Source of the DNA: Scatophagus argus
Taxonomy: Eukaryota > Chordata > Actinopteri > Scatophagidae
Direction of reading: 5' to 3'
Length of the DNA stretch: 64,000 nucleotides
NCBI RefSeq assembly: GCF_020382885.2
Contig: NC_058508.1
Span: 4,642,055 to 4,706,054 of the forward strand
The position numbers were made by a program, and so were the translations under genes. Below, in pieces: positions 1-12,600 of this stretch. A model generated the notes under the pieces. It was given only the letters and a program-made list of their open reading frames with translations, did no database searches and was not told the DNA's origin. How positions within the stretch are numbered: position 1 is the first letter of the stretch; every line of letters begins with the position of its first letter.

Positions 1-376
1 TAAACATAACTGCCTTAAATGTTAATTGTTACTGTGTCCACCGTTTTAAACTGGCAGAGGCACGAGTCCAATGGAAATATACACTTAACAGTCCACTCTG
101 AGGCTGTGGTGCCCAGAGCAACATGCCAACAACTTTGCCGTGTGGCCGTCCCAGCTTCACTCAATGAGGAGAGCATAAAATATATCATGTCTGCTGTGCC
201 AGACAGCAGTCCACAGTGAGAAGAGAAGCAACAGACACATTGTCGTAGCACAGACAGTTTGCTTGTCAATCTCCAGCAAACTGTCATTATTATATCAGCT
301 TTGAAAAGTGTGTGTGTGTAGCCTTCTTTTCATGCCGGAGGTAGCTATTGAAATTAATTTTTTTTCCCCACTGCAG

Positions 377-2380
377 ACTGGAAGGTGCTGAAAAACAGGA
401 AATTCTTGGGCTGTATTGGCGAGCAGAACATTCGGACGAAGGGCAGGCCAGTGATCCAGGAGTTACAGCCTCAGTGGGTCACTCTGATGTCTCTCTGTAT
501 GAATGCACTGGTTAACAGGAAATGAGTGAAATTTGAAGCCTGTTGCAGGATTTTTATTTGAGTGTTATTTTATTTCGTTCAAATTTGCACTGATGCCTTC
601 CAGAATGCTCAGCTTTTTCTCAGTTCCTCTGTTTCCTTTCTTACAGGGAGAGCTCCACAGCAGCAGCCAAAAGGTAAACATCTTTTCATTTCCTACTTTT
701 AATTTTCATTGTGTTTTTCTTTTTTTTTCCTCATCCACGTCTTCTCTTTCTCCTTGTTCTCCCTCTCTTTCCCGCTGCTTTCCTCGCTGTCTCCAGACCA
801 GAGTTCACCTTGTTTGTGGAGCCCCCTGCTGGTGACTCTGAGTACCTCATTGCAGAAATAAAACTACCCGGGGTGGTGAGACATGCATTACACAATAGCA
901 TAAACAAATTGTTGCTCCCCCGTTTCTTCACTTCTGTTCTGTTTCTTTCTCTCCAATCATCTGCCTCAAATACAAGTCTGAGCCAAAACTTTACAGGGAA
1001 ACCTGCAAACAGCATATGAAGGACAAGGACAAACAAGTAACCATGATTCAGTGATTTTAAATATCATGGTCCCACAGATATTTTGTAATTCTCATCATTT
1101 TCTAACTTTCTCCTGCGGTACAAATGTAATTATTTATTTATTTTATTTTTTTGTTATGCTCAAAAGATCATCTTGTCCCCATTGAAATTGTAATGTAAGA
1201 AACAAAGCACTTATGACAGCAGACTGTTCATTTGGATAAAGCTATAATTGTAACTATCATGTAGTGGAGTAATTGTTAGCTGTGCTGGAAGCCTTTAACA
1301 TTTGAAATGTCGCTGTGATGAAATGTTGTCCAGTTACCGTCAGCTTATTTGCAAGCAGATAACCTAGGCTGCGAAAAATGTAGTTTGTTAGAAGTTGGTG
1401 GTATAGACTACGTTACACGTGGTTGTTAAAAACTAAGTAGAGGTGGAGGTCACAAACTGGAAACAGGAGCAGGTGTAAGAAGAAGAAAAACAAACAACTG
1501 AAGAGAGCCCTGAAGGATTTCTTTTTTATTTTTTAATGGGCAAGATGTGATTATCCTTTAATGTCAGGTAGTAATCAGTTTAATATCCTGGAAGATATCT
1601 GAAACATCTTCTTCTTATTATTATTGTTCTACATCTTCTTTTTCCTTTTCTCATCTTTGAGTGGAAACGGCTGATTAGTCATATTAGTTAAATATATGTC
1701 AGAACTTACTTGGAAAATGTGTTTCCATCTACCAGTCAGTGCATTGAGTAAGTTTTTTTGTTTCTGTTTTGTTTTTTTCAAATTTTACTGTTTTCATCAA
1801 CCTTTTCTATTCAAAATTCAAAATTTGCATAAATATACTCCTTTGTTAATATGGCTTGTGAAGCAGCTGGAAGCATACAGCAGACAGTCAATTGCAACAA
1901 TTTCATTGTTATGAAGACTGTCCAATGCAGAGTCATGCTCAGTATTAACAGCTGATGTCTCATAAGTGGGGTCATACTGCATTATTGAAAAGAGTAGATA
2001 CAGTCAAAGTAGATTGTCAGCTGGATGAACTTGCCTCCTGTGCAGACGTCGTCTCGCTCTCTGGTTCTGGACGTTGGAGAGGACAGACTGGTGTTGACGG
2101 CTCGGCCCTCGCTCTTCCATCTCGACATCTTCCATCCCTTCCTCGTAAACCAGGAGAGCAGTGTGGCACAGTACAACAGCAGCACTCAGGTACGAAACAG
2201 TGCGTGTAATGCATACTACACACAGCAATAGTGTACTATAGCACCAACACATGGCAAACAGTAGCTCCAAAAAACACATTGTTCAGACGTAATGCACCAG
2301 CAGCACCTGCTGCACTAACTTCGTTCCTGTTTTCTTTTTCCCAGATTCTTACAGTCACCATGCCTGTGGTGTCTTCATGA
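377..2380 (+). CDS. pih1d1: PIH1 domain-containing protein 1, C-terminal part (partial)
   Basis: Five coding exons are visible: 377-473, 647-673, 797-875, 2046-2189 and 2345-2380. Phases join without a break and give about 127 residues ending in TMPVVSS and a TGA stop. The first exon encodes the WKVLKNRKFLG and NIR..RP.IQEL stretch that closes the PIH domain. The following exons give the CS-like beta-sandwich (FTLFVEPPAGDSEYLIAEI, then a VGEDRLVLTARP...FHLDIFHPFLVNQE block). PIH1D1 is known to be the adaptor of the R2TP co-chaperone complex (RUVBL1/2, RPAP3), whose PIH domain binds CK2-phosphorylated clients such as TELO2. That phosphopeptide-binding N-terminal part lies upstream of this window, so its key lysines cannot be checked. 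Donor 1 (CA|GTGGGT) is weaker than the others but is the one that keeps phase. Positions 1-376 are read as intron. Confidence 0.9.
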
Positions 2381-2433
2381 AATTACAACAGTATCTAGTT
2401 ATTTATTTTTTTGTTCAAAAATGATGCTGTAAT

Positions 2434-2439
2434 AATAAA
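2434..2439 (+). terminator. pih1d1 polyadenylation signal
   Basis: A canonical AATAAA lies 54 bases after the pih1d1 stop codon, inside AATAATAAAA. This predicts a very short 3' UTR ending near 2455-2465. Confidence 0.7.
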
Positions 2440-2814
2440 AGTGTTTTCTATAAAGTCAAAATTTCTCTGTCATATTTGATTATATCCCCATTAAAACAGC
2501 AGCAGGTTTGTCAAATGGTTTTCCTCATGCAGGAACAGATTTCAGAGTGGTGCAAATCCACTCTCAGATCACTGGACATAATATCCCTGAATTTCTCAGC
2601 TGTGTTTGTTTGATTTGGTATTGAAGCAGGTATTTTATGCATTGTCAGGTAGCACTAGGCATGAAGAGGTCTCCTGTATGGCAGTTTGAAACCTTCAGAC
2701 ACCATGCAGTGCGGTATCCCCTCATTTGCGTCTGTACTAGTAAAGTACACCAATCTCTTAAGAAATGGTTAAAAAAAAAAGGTCAGTTTGTGAAGTAGCG
2801 CTGTGGGTACGTTC

Positions 2815-3090
2815 AAGGATTAAAGGAGCTTTATTGTCATTTCACACATGTAGAAACATGAGGTGGAACGAAATTAGTTTCCCTGGTCCCGGTATAAGCC
2901 CAATAATCTACAAAATATGTAATACTATAAATATTAAGCAACACTATATAAATATAAAACCAACCAGGATAAAAATAAAGATATAAACAGTGACAGGGAT
3001 GGCAACAATATTTACAGTGGTATTGCGGTGTTGTGCAAATGAAAGAGTAGTGCAAATCTGTAACGAGTAGTTTTGTGTGGGCTCTTTCTA
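2815..3090. repeat. teleost interspersed repeat (TTATTGTCATTTCACA family)
   Basis: The text AGCTTTATTGTCATTTCACA followed by ACGAAATTAGTTTCCCTGGTCC and a tail of the type GTGCAAATGAAAGAGTAGTGCAAA is a pattern I recognise as a common fish repeat. Boundaries are approximate and no class is assigned. Confidence 0.55.
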
Positions 3091-3739
3091 TGAAGTAGAG
3101 ACCCCTCCCTTTCATGGATAAAGAAAGCGAGTGAAGAAGTCACTCTTCTATTTCTGGATCTGCTCTGGTCATCCTCTGTCCGGCACCCCTCTCCCTCACT
3201 TCTCTTTTATCTTTCTTGCTACTGTTGCTGAGCATCCTCATCTGTTCAGCTCGTTCTGCCCTCACACTTGATCCATTTGTCATACAGTGAGGAAGTGGGT
3301 GGGTCCAGGAGTAAAATACCAGTAATTTTTTCCATAGTCATTGCTGACGATAATCTGTTTTCACAATGACATTCCCCCAACGGGTATTAAAAGAAATTCT
3401 ACTTTACAGCCCACGCTATTGTGCAACACAGCTGTCTTCTGGAAAAAATCTGTTCCCCTCTGCACAAGAGGCACAGTTAATCAGCAATAAACACAGCACA
3501 GAATTTTCCTGCTAAAGGAACTAAAAGTAGATTGAATATTAGACATGACTCCATATCTACTGGATGTATGAGCAGAAATAAATTTGTTTAGCAAACACTT
3601 TTGCTATAAGAACTTACAGTTTATATGTGGTGTTTGTTTCTACCAAATTGGAAGTGTATTTTAAACATCTTTGAAAGTATTCATATTTACTTTCTTCACT
3701 AACTTGAGAAGAACAATATTTGTCTGCACAGTAAATACA

Positions 3740-4040
3740 GACCATTAGCTTAAATTAGCACAAAGACTAAAAACAGAAGTAGCCTGGCTCTGCCCCAAAT
3801 GTAACAAAATCTAATGGTTTTGACACTTTACTTTTTATATTTATTAAACAAATTAAAACTAGTGCATAGAAATGCGATTGGGTAGATTTTGTTACCTTTA
3901 GGCAGAGGCAGGCTAGCTGTTTCCCCATGTTTCCTATCGTTGTGCTAAGCTAGCTGGCTGCATAGCTTTTTATTTATAGACATGAGAGTAGTATCAACCT
4001 TCTCTTCAAACTATTGGCAAGGCATCAAATATGTATATTA
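3740..4040. repeat. palindromic (foldback) interspersed repeat, family A copy 1
   Basis: Two arms, about 3755-3812 and 3886-3955, are diverged inverted copies of each other. The left arm reads AGCACAAAGACTAAAAACAG...GCCTGGCTCTGCCC...GTAACAAAATCTA; the right arm reads TAGATTTTGTTACC...GCAGAGGCAGGCTAGCTG...TTGTGCTAAGCT. About 75 bases separate them. The right flank (AGACATGAGAGTAGTATCAACCTTCTC) recurs in the other copies near 7430, 11960, 21170 and 27210. The structure fits a MITE-like non-autonomous DNA element. Confidence 0.7.
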
Positions 4041-4527
4041 CCCAAAACACGAAGCTATTCTTTTGGAGATGTTAGGACTGATGCAGTAGGCCTAGGTGTG
4101 GATGGTATCTCTTCATAGTAACAGCTGCAGATGCTCACAGGAATATTTACAATATTTGATATTCCTTTATTTTTTTGTCCCTTACTTTCACCATCTGGTC
4201 ATCTGTCCTTTCCTCAGCTCTGCCTGAGCTCCCAGTTTGTAGAACTGGTTTTAATTAACAATTGTATAATAATAAGAATTATTGCCTTTTAGCAAACTGT
4301 TTCTCCTCAGTTGTCTCTCACCTTGCCAGTTCTTTCCAGCTCTGCCAGGGATGAAGAGGGGAGGCTTTCTCTCCCTCCATCCATCACACCCTCCCTCTTC
4401 ATTTTGTCAGCCCCCCTCTCCACCTGTGGCACCCCTCCATTTGCCCAGTGAAGTCATCCCTCTGTTCTCCCTAATCCTGCGAGGTGCTCATCTTTCTGCC
4501 TCTGCTTAATCCGCCTGTGGCCCCCGA

Positions 4528-4528
<1 letters not shown>

Positions 4529-4564
<36 letters not shown>
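4529..4564. repeat. (CA)n microsatellite
   Basis: About 18 uninterrupted CA units in intergenic DNA. Confidence 0.95.
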
Positions 4565-4566
<2 letters not shown>

Positions 4567-6022
4567 CATGCAAATCTGCACATTTGTGCACACAGACTCA
4601 CAGTTATTCTTGTATTGTATACTTGGACATTCAGTAATTCTCACAGCATGCGTACACACATAGTCATTCAGACAGCACACACACAAACACATAGTGCCAC
4701 TCAACTGCTCTGTATAAAACTCCCTCTGTCTGTCCAATAGCCATTGTGTCTGTCTTCTGTGCGTGGTGATACCACACCTTCATACAGGTATGTCTCTTTG
4801 TCTGTCTGTCTGTTCTTTAATATGTGCTCTCAAGGTGTTGTAACCATAGAATGTCAGGAAGGGTATCACCAAAACTTTCAAGGTTGATCTTTAAATTTTA
4901 TGTCTACTTCTGTTTTCCGTTCATTTCGCTAGAGTATCATCCATCACAGCAGTTTAATCAGTTTTCACTCTTGTTTGTGTTTTAAGGATGCTCCAGCATG
5001 AGAGCCAACCCTTTTAATGTGAAAATTGTGCCTTAAAGCATATTACAGAGCTTTAATGATTTCCAGTGTTTTGGATTTCCAACATTTATTCATTATTTCG
5101 AGCAATATTCAAGTATCAGCAAAATGAATGAAAACCAATGGCAGACTTAAACACAATCAGTCCAAAGCACTACTAACCACTGTAATGGTCCTTGTCATTT
5201 TTGTCATTAAAATCTGCTTAATGCATCCTGACTATAGCCATTCCAATTCCTAAAAACACTAGAAAAAAATAGCAAAAATAAAAATCAATCTAATCAATGA
5301 ATCCATCATTTTCTTGAGAAAAGTGGACCCAAATTAGAAGTTGTTTTCACCCAAATTACAAAAATCAACCATGTTCTCACTTACAGCTATAGATATCTAG
5401 CTTCAGCAAGAGGTTTTAGTTATCCGCTTCGCCAATTTCTTCCACTACACCAGCTTAATGGAGGTGAATAGAATTTCATTTGTGTAAAATAGCTCTGTTT
5501 TCATTCCATTCACTTCCACTGCATTTGAGTGTATTTTCTACTTAACTGTATATTTTAGTAACATGAGTCTAAAAACATCACATTTTTAAAATGGTGAACA
5601 GGTTTGTTGTATGCGGTGGGAAAACAGAATGCACGGTTCTTCCAAGTGTTGAAGCAGCCTTAACTTTGATATACTTGTGTCTGTATTAGCAGAGCAGGCA
5701 ACTGATACACAGTCCAAACATTTAGAAAACTACACTGCATCTTCATTATGTAGGCAAACATTATTTACATGTACTGCAGTCTAGTAGTGGTAGGAGGTTT
5801 CATTCTGTAGCTCAGACACAGGATGAGGACTGACAGTAGGTCCACTGTTGTCCACTAGAACCAAACAAGGCCACGTCCATGTTCCGAGTCCACAAAGCTG
5901 TCATGAAAGCATTCGACAAATGGTCATTGACACCACAGCACTGTTGGCTACTTTGCATTTCTTTCTTTAGAACTATTCGTCAAAGGTCTGACAGCTTATT
6001 AGGCTTTTTTATGAGTACAGTC

Positions 6023-6023
6023 T

Positions 6024-6058
<35 letters not shown>
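6023..6058. repeat. (TG)n(AG)n compound microsatellite
   Basis: About 13 TG units run straight into about 5 AG units. Confidence 0.95.
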
Positions 6059-6059
<1 letters not shown>

Positions 6060-7309
6060 TAGTGAGAGAGTGTGATTAACCTACCACTCTTCACATTGTT
6101 CCTTTGCCTCTGTGGTCACTGCTAACCACATACACAAATGCAAACAGTCTGAGGTCAGATAAGCTAACTTTAGCATGCAGACATAGAGGGTACTTAACAG
6201 CTGCCTGCATACACAAATGTAATCTATGTAGTGTGTGTGTGTGTGTGTGTTAGAACATTTGCGGAGGCTAGTTCAAGTAGGCATCAAGTTTCTGACTGTC
6301 ATCTGATGAGCCACTCTCTTTTTGTTGCTTTGTGACATTTCCATCCTGCCAAGCCTTTTATCACAAATCTCATTTCTCAAGAGATTTTTATGTCAAGAAA
6401 CGATTTTTTTAAAAAATTACTTGAATTTGCTTAAAAATTTAATACTATACACTTGAGCTAGCTAGCTGTATGCCGAAAGCATTATCCGCTTCTTCTTATT
6501 AAAGTTTGTTGGTAATAAAGCCTCTCATTCTGTGCAGTGGGGGTTTTATTCCAGCTCTCTTCTTTTTCAGAAGATTTTTACAGACGTGTTTCCATCCCTG
6601 CTCCTCTCTAAAATATATTAATAACATACAAAAGCTCTCTTTAACACTAATGTGATATTGTAGGAGACGCATTCTCCTTTACTTCACACACATTGCCCTT
6701 GACTAAAATTAACCCTGCCAAAGCCGCGGTTGCCCAGTGGAACTTGACTCTTAAATCCCCTGGTTCGCTCACACCCCTTGCCTCTCTTTAGTGGACAGTC
6801 TCTGTCTGTCCTGACGGAGGTGTTAAAATGTGCACATCTCATTCATCTATCTGTCACTTCTCCCCACATCCACCTCTCATCCCTCATGTATGTACTCATA
6901 GGTTTTACCTCCACGTACCTTTTTAGTAAAGCCTTGCCTTTCCATTTAAAATTTAGCTGACAGAGCTTTTAATCAAGGCACTAAATCCCAAGTAATTCTT
7001 GTAGTAAGGTCCCATAAAAATTGAACTGTCTTTCCTGTGCCAGTACTTGGCATCTCTAAGATTATTTCTCTGCTGGTAATTTATGACAAATCAAAAGCTA
7101 CTATTTTGTCTCTTCAAAGAGACCTTCCAGGTCCTGTTAATCATTCATCATTAATCTGATATGTGCAAAGCTGCTTATTTACAGATTTAGCAGTCATGGA
7201 TCAACATCATCATTCATTTGGTGATGTGCCAGGTGGCCAGAAAAACTAAGTCTAATACTTATTTTAATATTCACACTTCTCTGCCATCTCATGTAGGAAA
7301 TACACAGCT

Positions 7310-7480
7310 AACTAACCTTCTTTATCCGTAACTTTTGGACAGAGCCAAGCTAACTTTTTCCCTTTCTTTCCAGTCTGTGCTAAGCTAAGGTAAGGGGCTG
7401 CTGACTGCAGCTTCATATTCACCATGCAGACATCAGAGTAGTATCATTCTTCTCATGAAACACACAAAAAACTTCCTTAA
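7310..7480. repeat. palindromic repeat, family A partial copy 2
   Basis: Contains the right-arm signature (GTAACTTTTGGACAGAGCCA, then TCTGTGCTAAGCTAAGG) and the flank CATCAGAGTAGTATCATTCTTCTCAT. The left arm is not evident. Confidence 0.6.
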
Positions 7481-9693
7481 AAAAATTTTGAAACTGATGT
7501 CAAAAAATATAAAGACCAGAAATGATTGTATTCTAGAAGCCTCTCAAACAACAAATAGAGAGCAGATTAGTGGGAGGATTTATTGATTTGCTGTTGAAAG
7601 GACTGATGTGTCATTATGCCAAGTTTCTGCGTCTGGCAGGGCAATGGGCACGACAACAGACAGAGGAGACAACAGGCGAGCTTTCGACATTACACCTCTA
7701 TAAATTCAACTGCACAGTCGCTGGGCTGCTGTGAATTGTTCCTAATGACAGAGAGATAGAGAGTGAAGGAGAAAATGGGTTGGCATAATGGTGTGTAAAG
7801 GGATACCAGAGGGTTGTATGTTGATGTATGATCAATTTTGTTTTTTGCTTAAAATCAGATTATAACAACTTTTACAAGTAGTTTTTCCACCTGGATAATG
7901 TCTAACAGTGCAGAAATATATTTGGACATGTAATAGTAGGACAGGAACTTTGATCTGTGTCAAGGCACTCCAGCCAAACCGTTGGCATATTTTTATTTTT
8001 AGTTTATCAATCACATGTCAGTTGAACATGTCAAACTGTGTAGTTATTAAGATGGAAGTGTTAACTTTCACACTTGTAAACACAATGTAAAATCTAAATA
8101 GTAGTGTGAGGAAATGTCTGTTATTTTTTTCATGAGAAATTACAGACTGAACATTAATGTCCTTCACCTGTTCTGTGTTTTAAAGTAAGTCATCCCATCT
8201 AATTTGTCAGAGACGCCAGGGCAGATGGAGACAGGGTGAGTGGGGACAAAGGGGGACTAGAGAAAGATGGATGAGGGAGCTAGAAAGCGAGAGAAACTCT
8301 ATCTCTCTTGGTCTTTCTGTGTTTAACCCTTGTCACATTCTCACCTGTTGACGCTTCATCAATCTCCCTGCATCTCCTGCCAGGAAGGTGTCATCACACA
8401 CCCACTGTGTATGTCCGTCCATGTGAGGATGTCTGTCCATGTTATGCCAGGACAATGGCAGCTCAGGACAATTTATAGCCAAAACCACCACAGTGTGATC
8501 TGGCTACACCACCCTTGTGTGTCTCCGTGCTGGTGTGTTTTTCTATCTCCAAGAAAGATCACAGGAGATTAAGGACTGTGGCTACCTGTGATTTAGCAGT
8601 GATGAGTCACTCTTACCTATGCACAGCCAGGACTTCAAGCCTGCCTTTATGTCACATTGGTTTCTCTATATTTTAAGAACCTAAACCTGATATGGTTTAT
8701 TTCTTTTAAGTCCAGGTATAGCTAGTATCTTTTCTTATAACTAAACATGTTAAATATACACAAAATATACAAAGTAAAAATACTTTTTTACACTTTTTAA
8801 AAAGAAACTATACACATATAATATATATACAGTATTGCACTATTTTTAATGTATTAGCAGTAGAAAAGTCACTGTATTGCACTAAGCGATAGAGAAGCGA
8901 TGAGAAGTTATCATAACGTTTAGAATCTGGAAGCCATGAATCTCTGTTCCAAATTAAATCCGAATGTGCACAATTTCTGATACACTGTGTATATGTATAA
9001 AATAACACCATAATTCTCAGTTTCTTTTGCTGAATTTCTGGAAATTCTGTTAAAATTTGAGCTACACTTGGATGGAAAGCTGACTAGTGAGATGTTTGAT
9101 AAATGAAAGCTTGAGCTTGAGGAAAAGTCGGGGAATCACTAAACTCAGTAGGCTTCATTCAGTGTGGACCCTGAATGTTTGTTTGGCAATCCATTGAGAT
9201 ATTTAAGTTTGGGTCAAAATGGTTGACCATTCAACTGGCTGACCTGTCATTTTTTTCATCTGACAATAAATCGGACCGCAACTGTTTATTTTTATTTTTA
9301 TATTCAGTCATAGAAATACATAGCAACAGCAGTAATGATAATGATAATATAGAAATAATAGAACTGTCTAAAATAACTGCAACAATAACAATAATAAGAA
9401 TAATAATAACAATAAGATCAGTGAGTGACTCCAGAGTCTAAGAAACCGAGATTCCTTGTTAAGTGTTTTTAAAGATTAATCAACATCAGCATAGTTTAAC
9501 TAACTAATTAATTAATTATTTCAGCACTTTAAAATATAATCGTTTCTGGCATATTTTGATTAAGCAATTTGTCAACCAACTGAAACATTTCAGGAGCGCT
9601 TTCTTGAAGAACTGCTTTCATCCATATTTTTGTTGTGTGAATATATCATTGTGTCAGTTCCCCTCTCCTGATGGGCCTCTCTTTATTGCAGCC

Positions 9694-12600
9694 ATGTCAG
9701 ATGTGGAAGAGGAGTACGAGTGAGTACAGCAGCATCCCTTACTGCCTGCAGTTTGACATCACTTGTTTATTTTGTTTATAAATGCATCAACTGTGATCTT
9801 AACTGATAATTATGCTTCTCTCATCTCACCAGGGATCAGACAGAGGGTAAGTTCACTTAAGTTCACTGTCCTTAATTGTCACATGCTATAAGATGTGAAA
9901 CTATGTTCGTTTCTCTGGGTCTTCTTTTTCCCAGAGGTTGAAGAGGAGGAGGAGGAGGCCCAACCTGAGCAGGCAGAGGAGGATGGAGTAGGTAAGATTA
10001 TGAATTCAGCACAGGTATACAAGACAGCTGCCTGTTGTATAACCAGTCTAGACATAAAAATGGTTTGTGAAAATGTGCTGAAAAAAGCAATAAAAACAAT
10101 GTAAACAACAAGACAGATTAAAAGAGTTGTGGTCATCTGAAGAAGCTCTCAAAGAGTCCAGCAACTGTTCCCTCTCTTTTTGTGTGAGTTATGACTAGCA
10201 CTGCACTAACTCGCACCTGTCAACTTCCCTTCTATGCTGCTTTCTCATTGGATGACACTGCTGATTTGGTCTATCAGAGCAGCAAGAGTACCAAGGTAAG
10301 GTGACATCACACCTATCACCAGTAGCACCATCATTCACCATTAATGGCTAGGTCTAAAACCGAGCACAGGTGAAATTTGTATTTAGATATGTTTTCAGCA
10401 TTTGTTTGAAAAAGAGGAGATGTTCATTTGCACCTGATTTTTTATAACACCTAAGCTACTGTTCAGAGACTTTTTACCTGCACTGTATTTCAATACCAAA
10501 TGGAGATGGGGAATTACACACACAATACATGTATTGTATCCACATGTATGGATAAAATCATACATCATGCCTGAGCATATTTTAATTGACATGTTAATTA
10601 TGCTTTTGTTGCTACTGCAAACACTTGATTGCTTATTTCCAGCTAGTGTTTTAAAGGTATAAACAACCAGAACAGAAATCTAGTGTGGTATTTTTGTTAT
10701 CTTGTCTGCTCTAGTTCCTTTTATTCATTGTTTGGAATTTACCAACTCCATAAACAATTTTATTTCCAGGCAGCAAAGTTAGCAAAATGAGCTGGTGAAC
10801 ATGCTGCATGTTTAGGACTAAATAAAAACAGATTCAGAATGGAGGAGACCAAAACAGACTTAAAAAGAGAGTAAATATTGAACTAGATTTATCACAACAC
10901 CAGAAACACATCTCGAGAACCTTTTAAGGTGATAAGAATGTGTTTGTAGCATTGGGGATTTACGAGCTCCAAGTGACCATTACATTATGGTGCTATTGAA
11001 AAATAGATGTCTCATTTTTTAAAGTTTTTTTTTTTCCATTAATATGTAGTAATCTATATTGCTTCGCTCTTAGTCTGAAGTTGATCCAGTAAAATGTTTC
11101 CTTGCTGTCTATATTAGCTTTACACTTTCAATGGAGAAACAACAGAGATATCACACAAGTATGCAGCTGCTGTTTAAGAACACATTTTACTTTGAAAAGT
11201 TGTAAAAGTTGTAAAAGTTGTACGATGTTTTGTTTTTTTCCCCCCCTACAGCTGCAACCATTGTATGTATTCTGCCATTCAGAATTATACACACGCACAT
11301 AACAGATGTGAGTTTTATTTCTGCGGGAAGTTCTCTGATGAGTTAAACCTTGATGAGCAGGGCCAAAGTTCCACCATGTCTAAGAGCACATGTTTGGCCA
11401 GAATATATCCCCAAATATTTGACTGGTAATGGTTTCCTCTGCCTTCATGACCATTAAGCCCATGGTGATGAAAAGACTTGCTAGATTGTTATTGTTTGGC
11501 CATGCCTATCAAAGATTAACACAACCAATGAGAATATTTCACCTCAGAGATGTGTTTACATCAGTAAAACTCCAGTCTGCATGTGCACAGTTATCTATGT
11601 GCAATGTATAATAATGGATGTTCACAGAATATTCGACAAAACTACATTTCCCTGCAGCCACAGTGGGTAGTACATATTAGTGAATAGTGTGGCTCTCATT
11701 GCATGATGGGAAATGATAGTATTAAAGTAAATAGTAAACATTTTGGGAATTAGACTTATTAACTTTCTGACTATAGTTAGATGAGATGATTTATACCACT
11801 CTCACAACTCTAAGTTGTGTTAGCGTTTGAGTGTTAAACTTGCTGGTGGGGTTTGTCACATTTGGGATCTGTTACCAGGCTAATTCTTTCCCCCCAGTTC
11901 CAATCTTTATGCTAAGCTAAGAGGATGCTGATGATAGATACATATTCATTGCACAAGTATAAGAGTGGTATTTATTTCATGTAGATTTCTACAGCAAAGT
12001 CTAAAAGCATAATTTCCAAAATGTCTATTTCTTTAAGCTTGCTACCTGTGCAGTATCAGATTTAACTTGGCACTTTTTTCAATCACTCCACATCTCTTCC
12101 CTCCTTTTGTCCTCATTGCTACCTTTGAAATGTCACTGTGTTTATCCATTCTTTCCATTTATCCCTCTTGATCACCCTTTCTTTGGTTCTTTACCACTTC
12201 ATGTCTTACTTCTGTATACATTTCATCCTCATTTTGACTGTCCTTCTATCCTTCTTTCTTATATTCTTTCCTACGTTTTCACCTTTTTGCCTGTTTTTCC
12301 ACTCTCCCTACATTCCTTCCTTCCCTACTTCCATTTGTCACCCCATCTTTTCTCCCTTGCTCTCTTTCCTCCACTTTCCTTTGTTGCTCCATGTGTTATC
12401 TTTGTTGCCCTCTTTCCATCTTTCATTCTGTCTTTATGTGACTGTTCCGTCAGATCAAGATGCCCAGGAGGAAGGTGAGAAGTAGTAGACGTGTGATTCC
12501 CTCGAGGGTTAAAACTCCTTTAAAAACTCTCCTGTCCTCAAGCTTAGCATCATGTTAGCTAACTCAGACATTTTTACCTCAAATGAATTATCTAACAATT

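Larger units (their letters stand above)
2460..9690. other. intergenic region between pih1d1 and tnnt1
   Basis: No coding exon with convincing homology was found in this 7.2-kb stretch. It holds an interspersed repeat near 2815-3090, a palindromic repeat at 3740-4040 with a partial copy at 7310-7480, a CA microsatellite at 4529-4564, a TG/GA microsatellite at 6023-6058, and AT-rich unique DNA. The promoter and any non-coding first exon of tnnt1 should lie here, because the exon carrying the tnnt1 ATG begins right after an acceptor AG two bases upstream of the start codon. I could not place that first exon. Confidence 0.5.

Noticed and set aside
19-287. Open frames on both strands at the window start
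   Set aside because: Neither matches the PIH domain expected upstream. The region is better read as a pih1d1 intron.
12107-12485. Open frames of 115-123 codons rich in Ser/Phe/Leu/His
   Set aside because: They lie in a pyrimidine-rich tnnt1 intron, overlap in two frames with the same composition, and have no recognisable domain.
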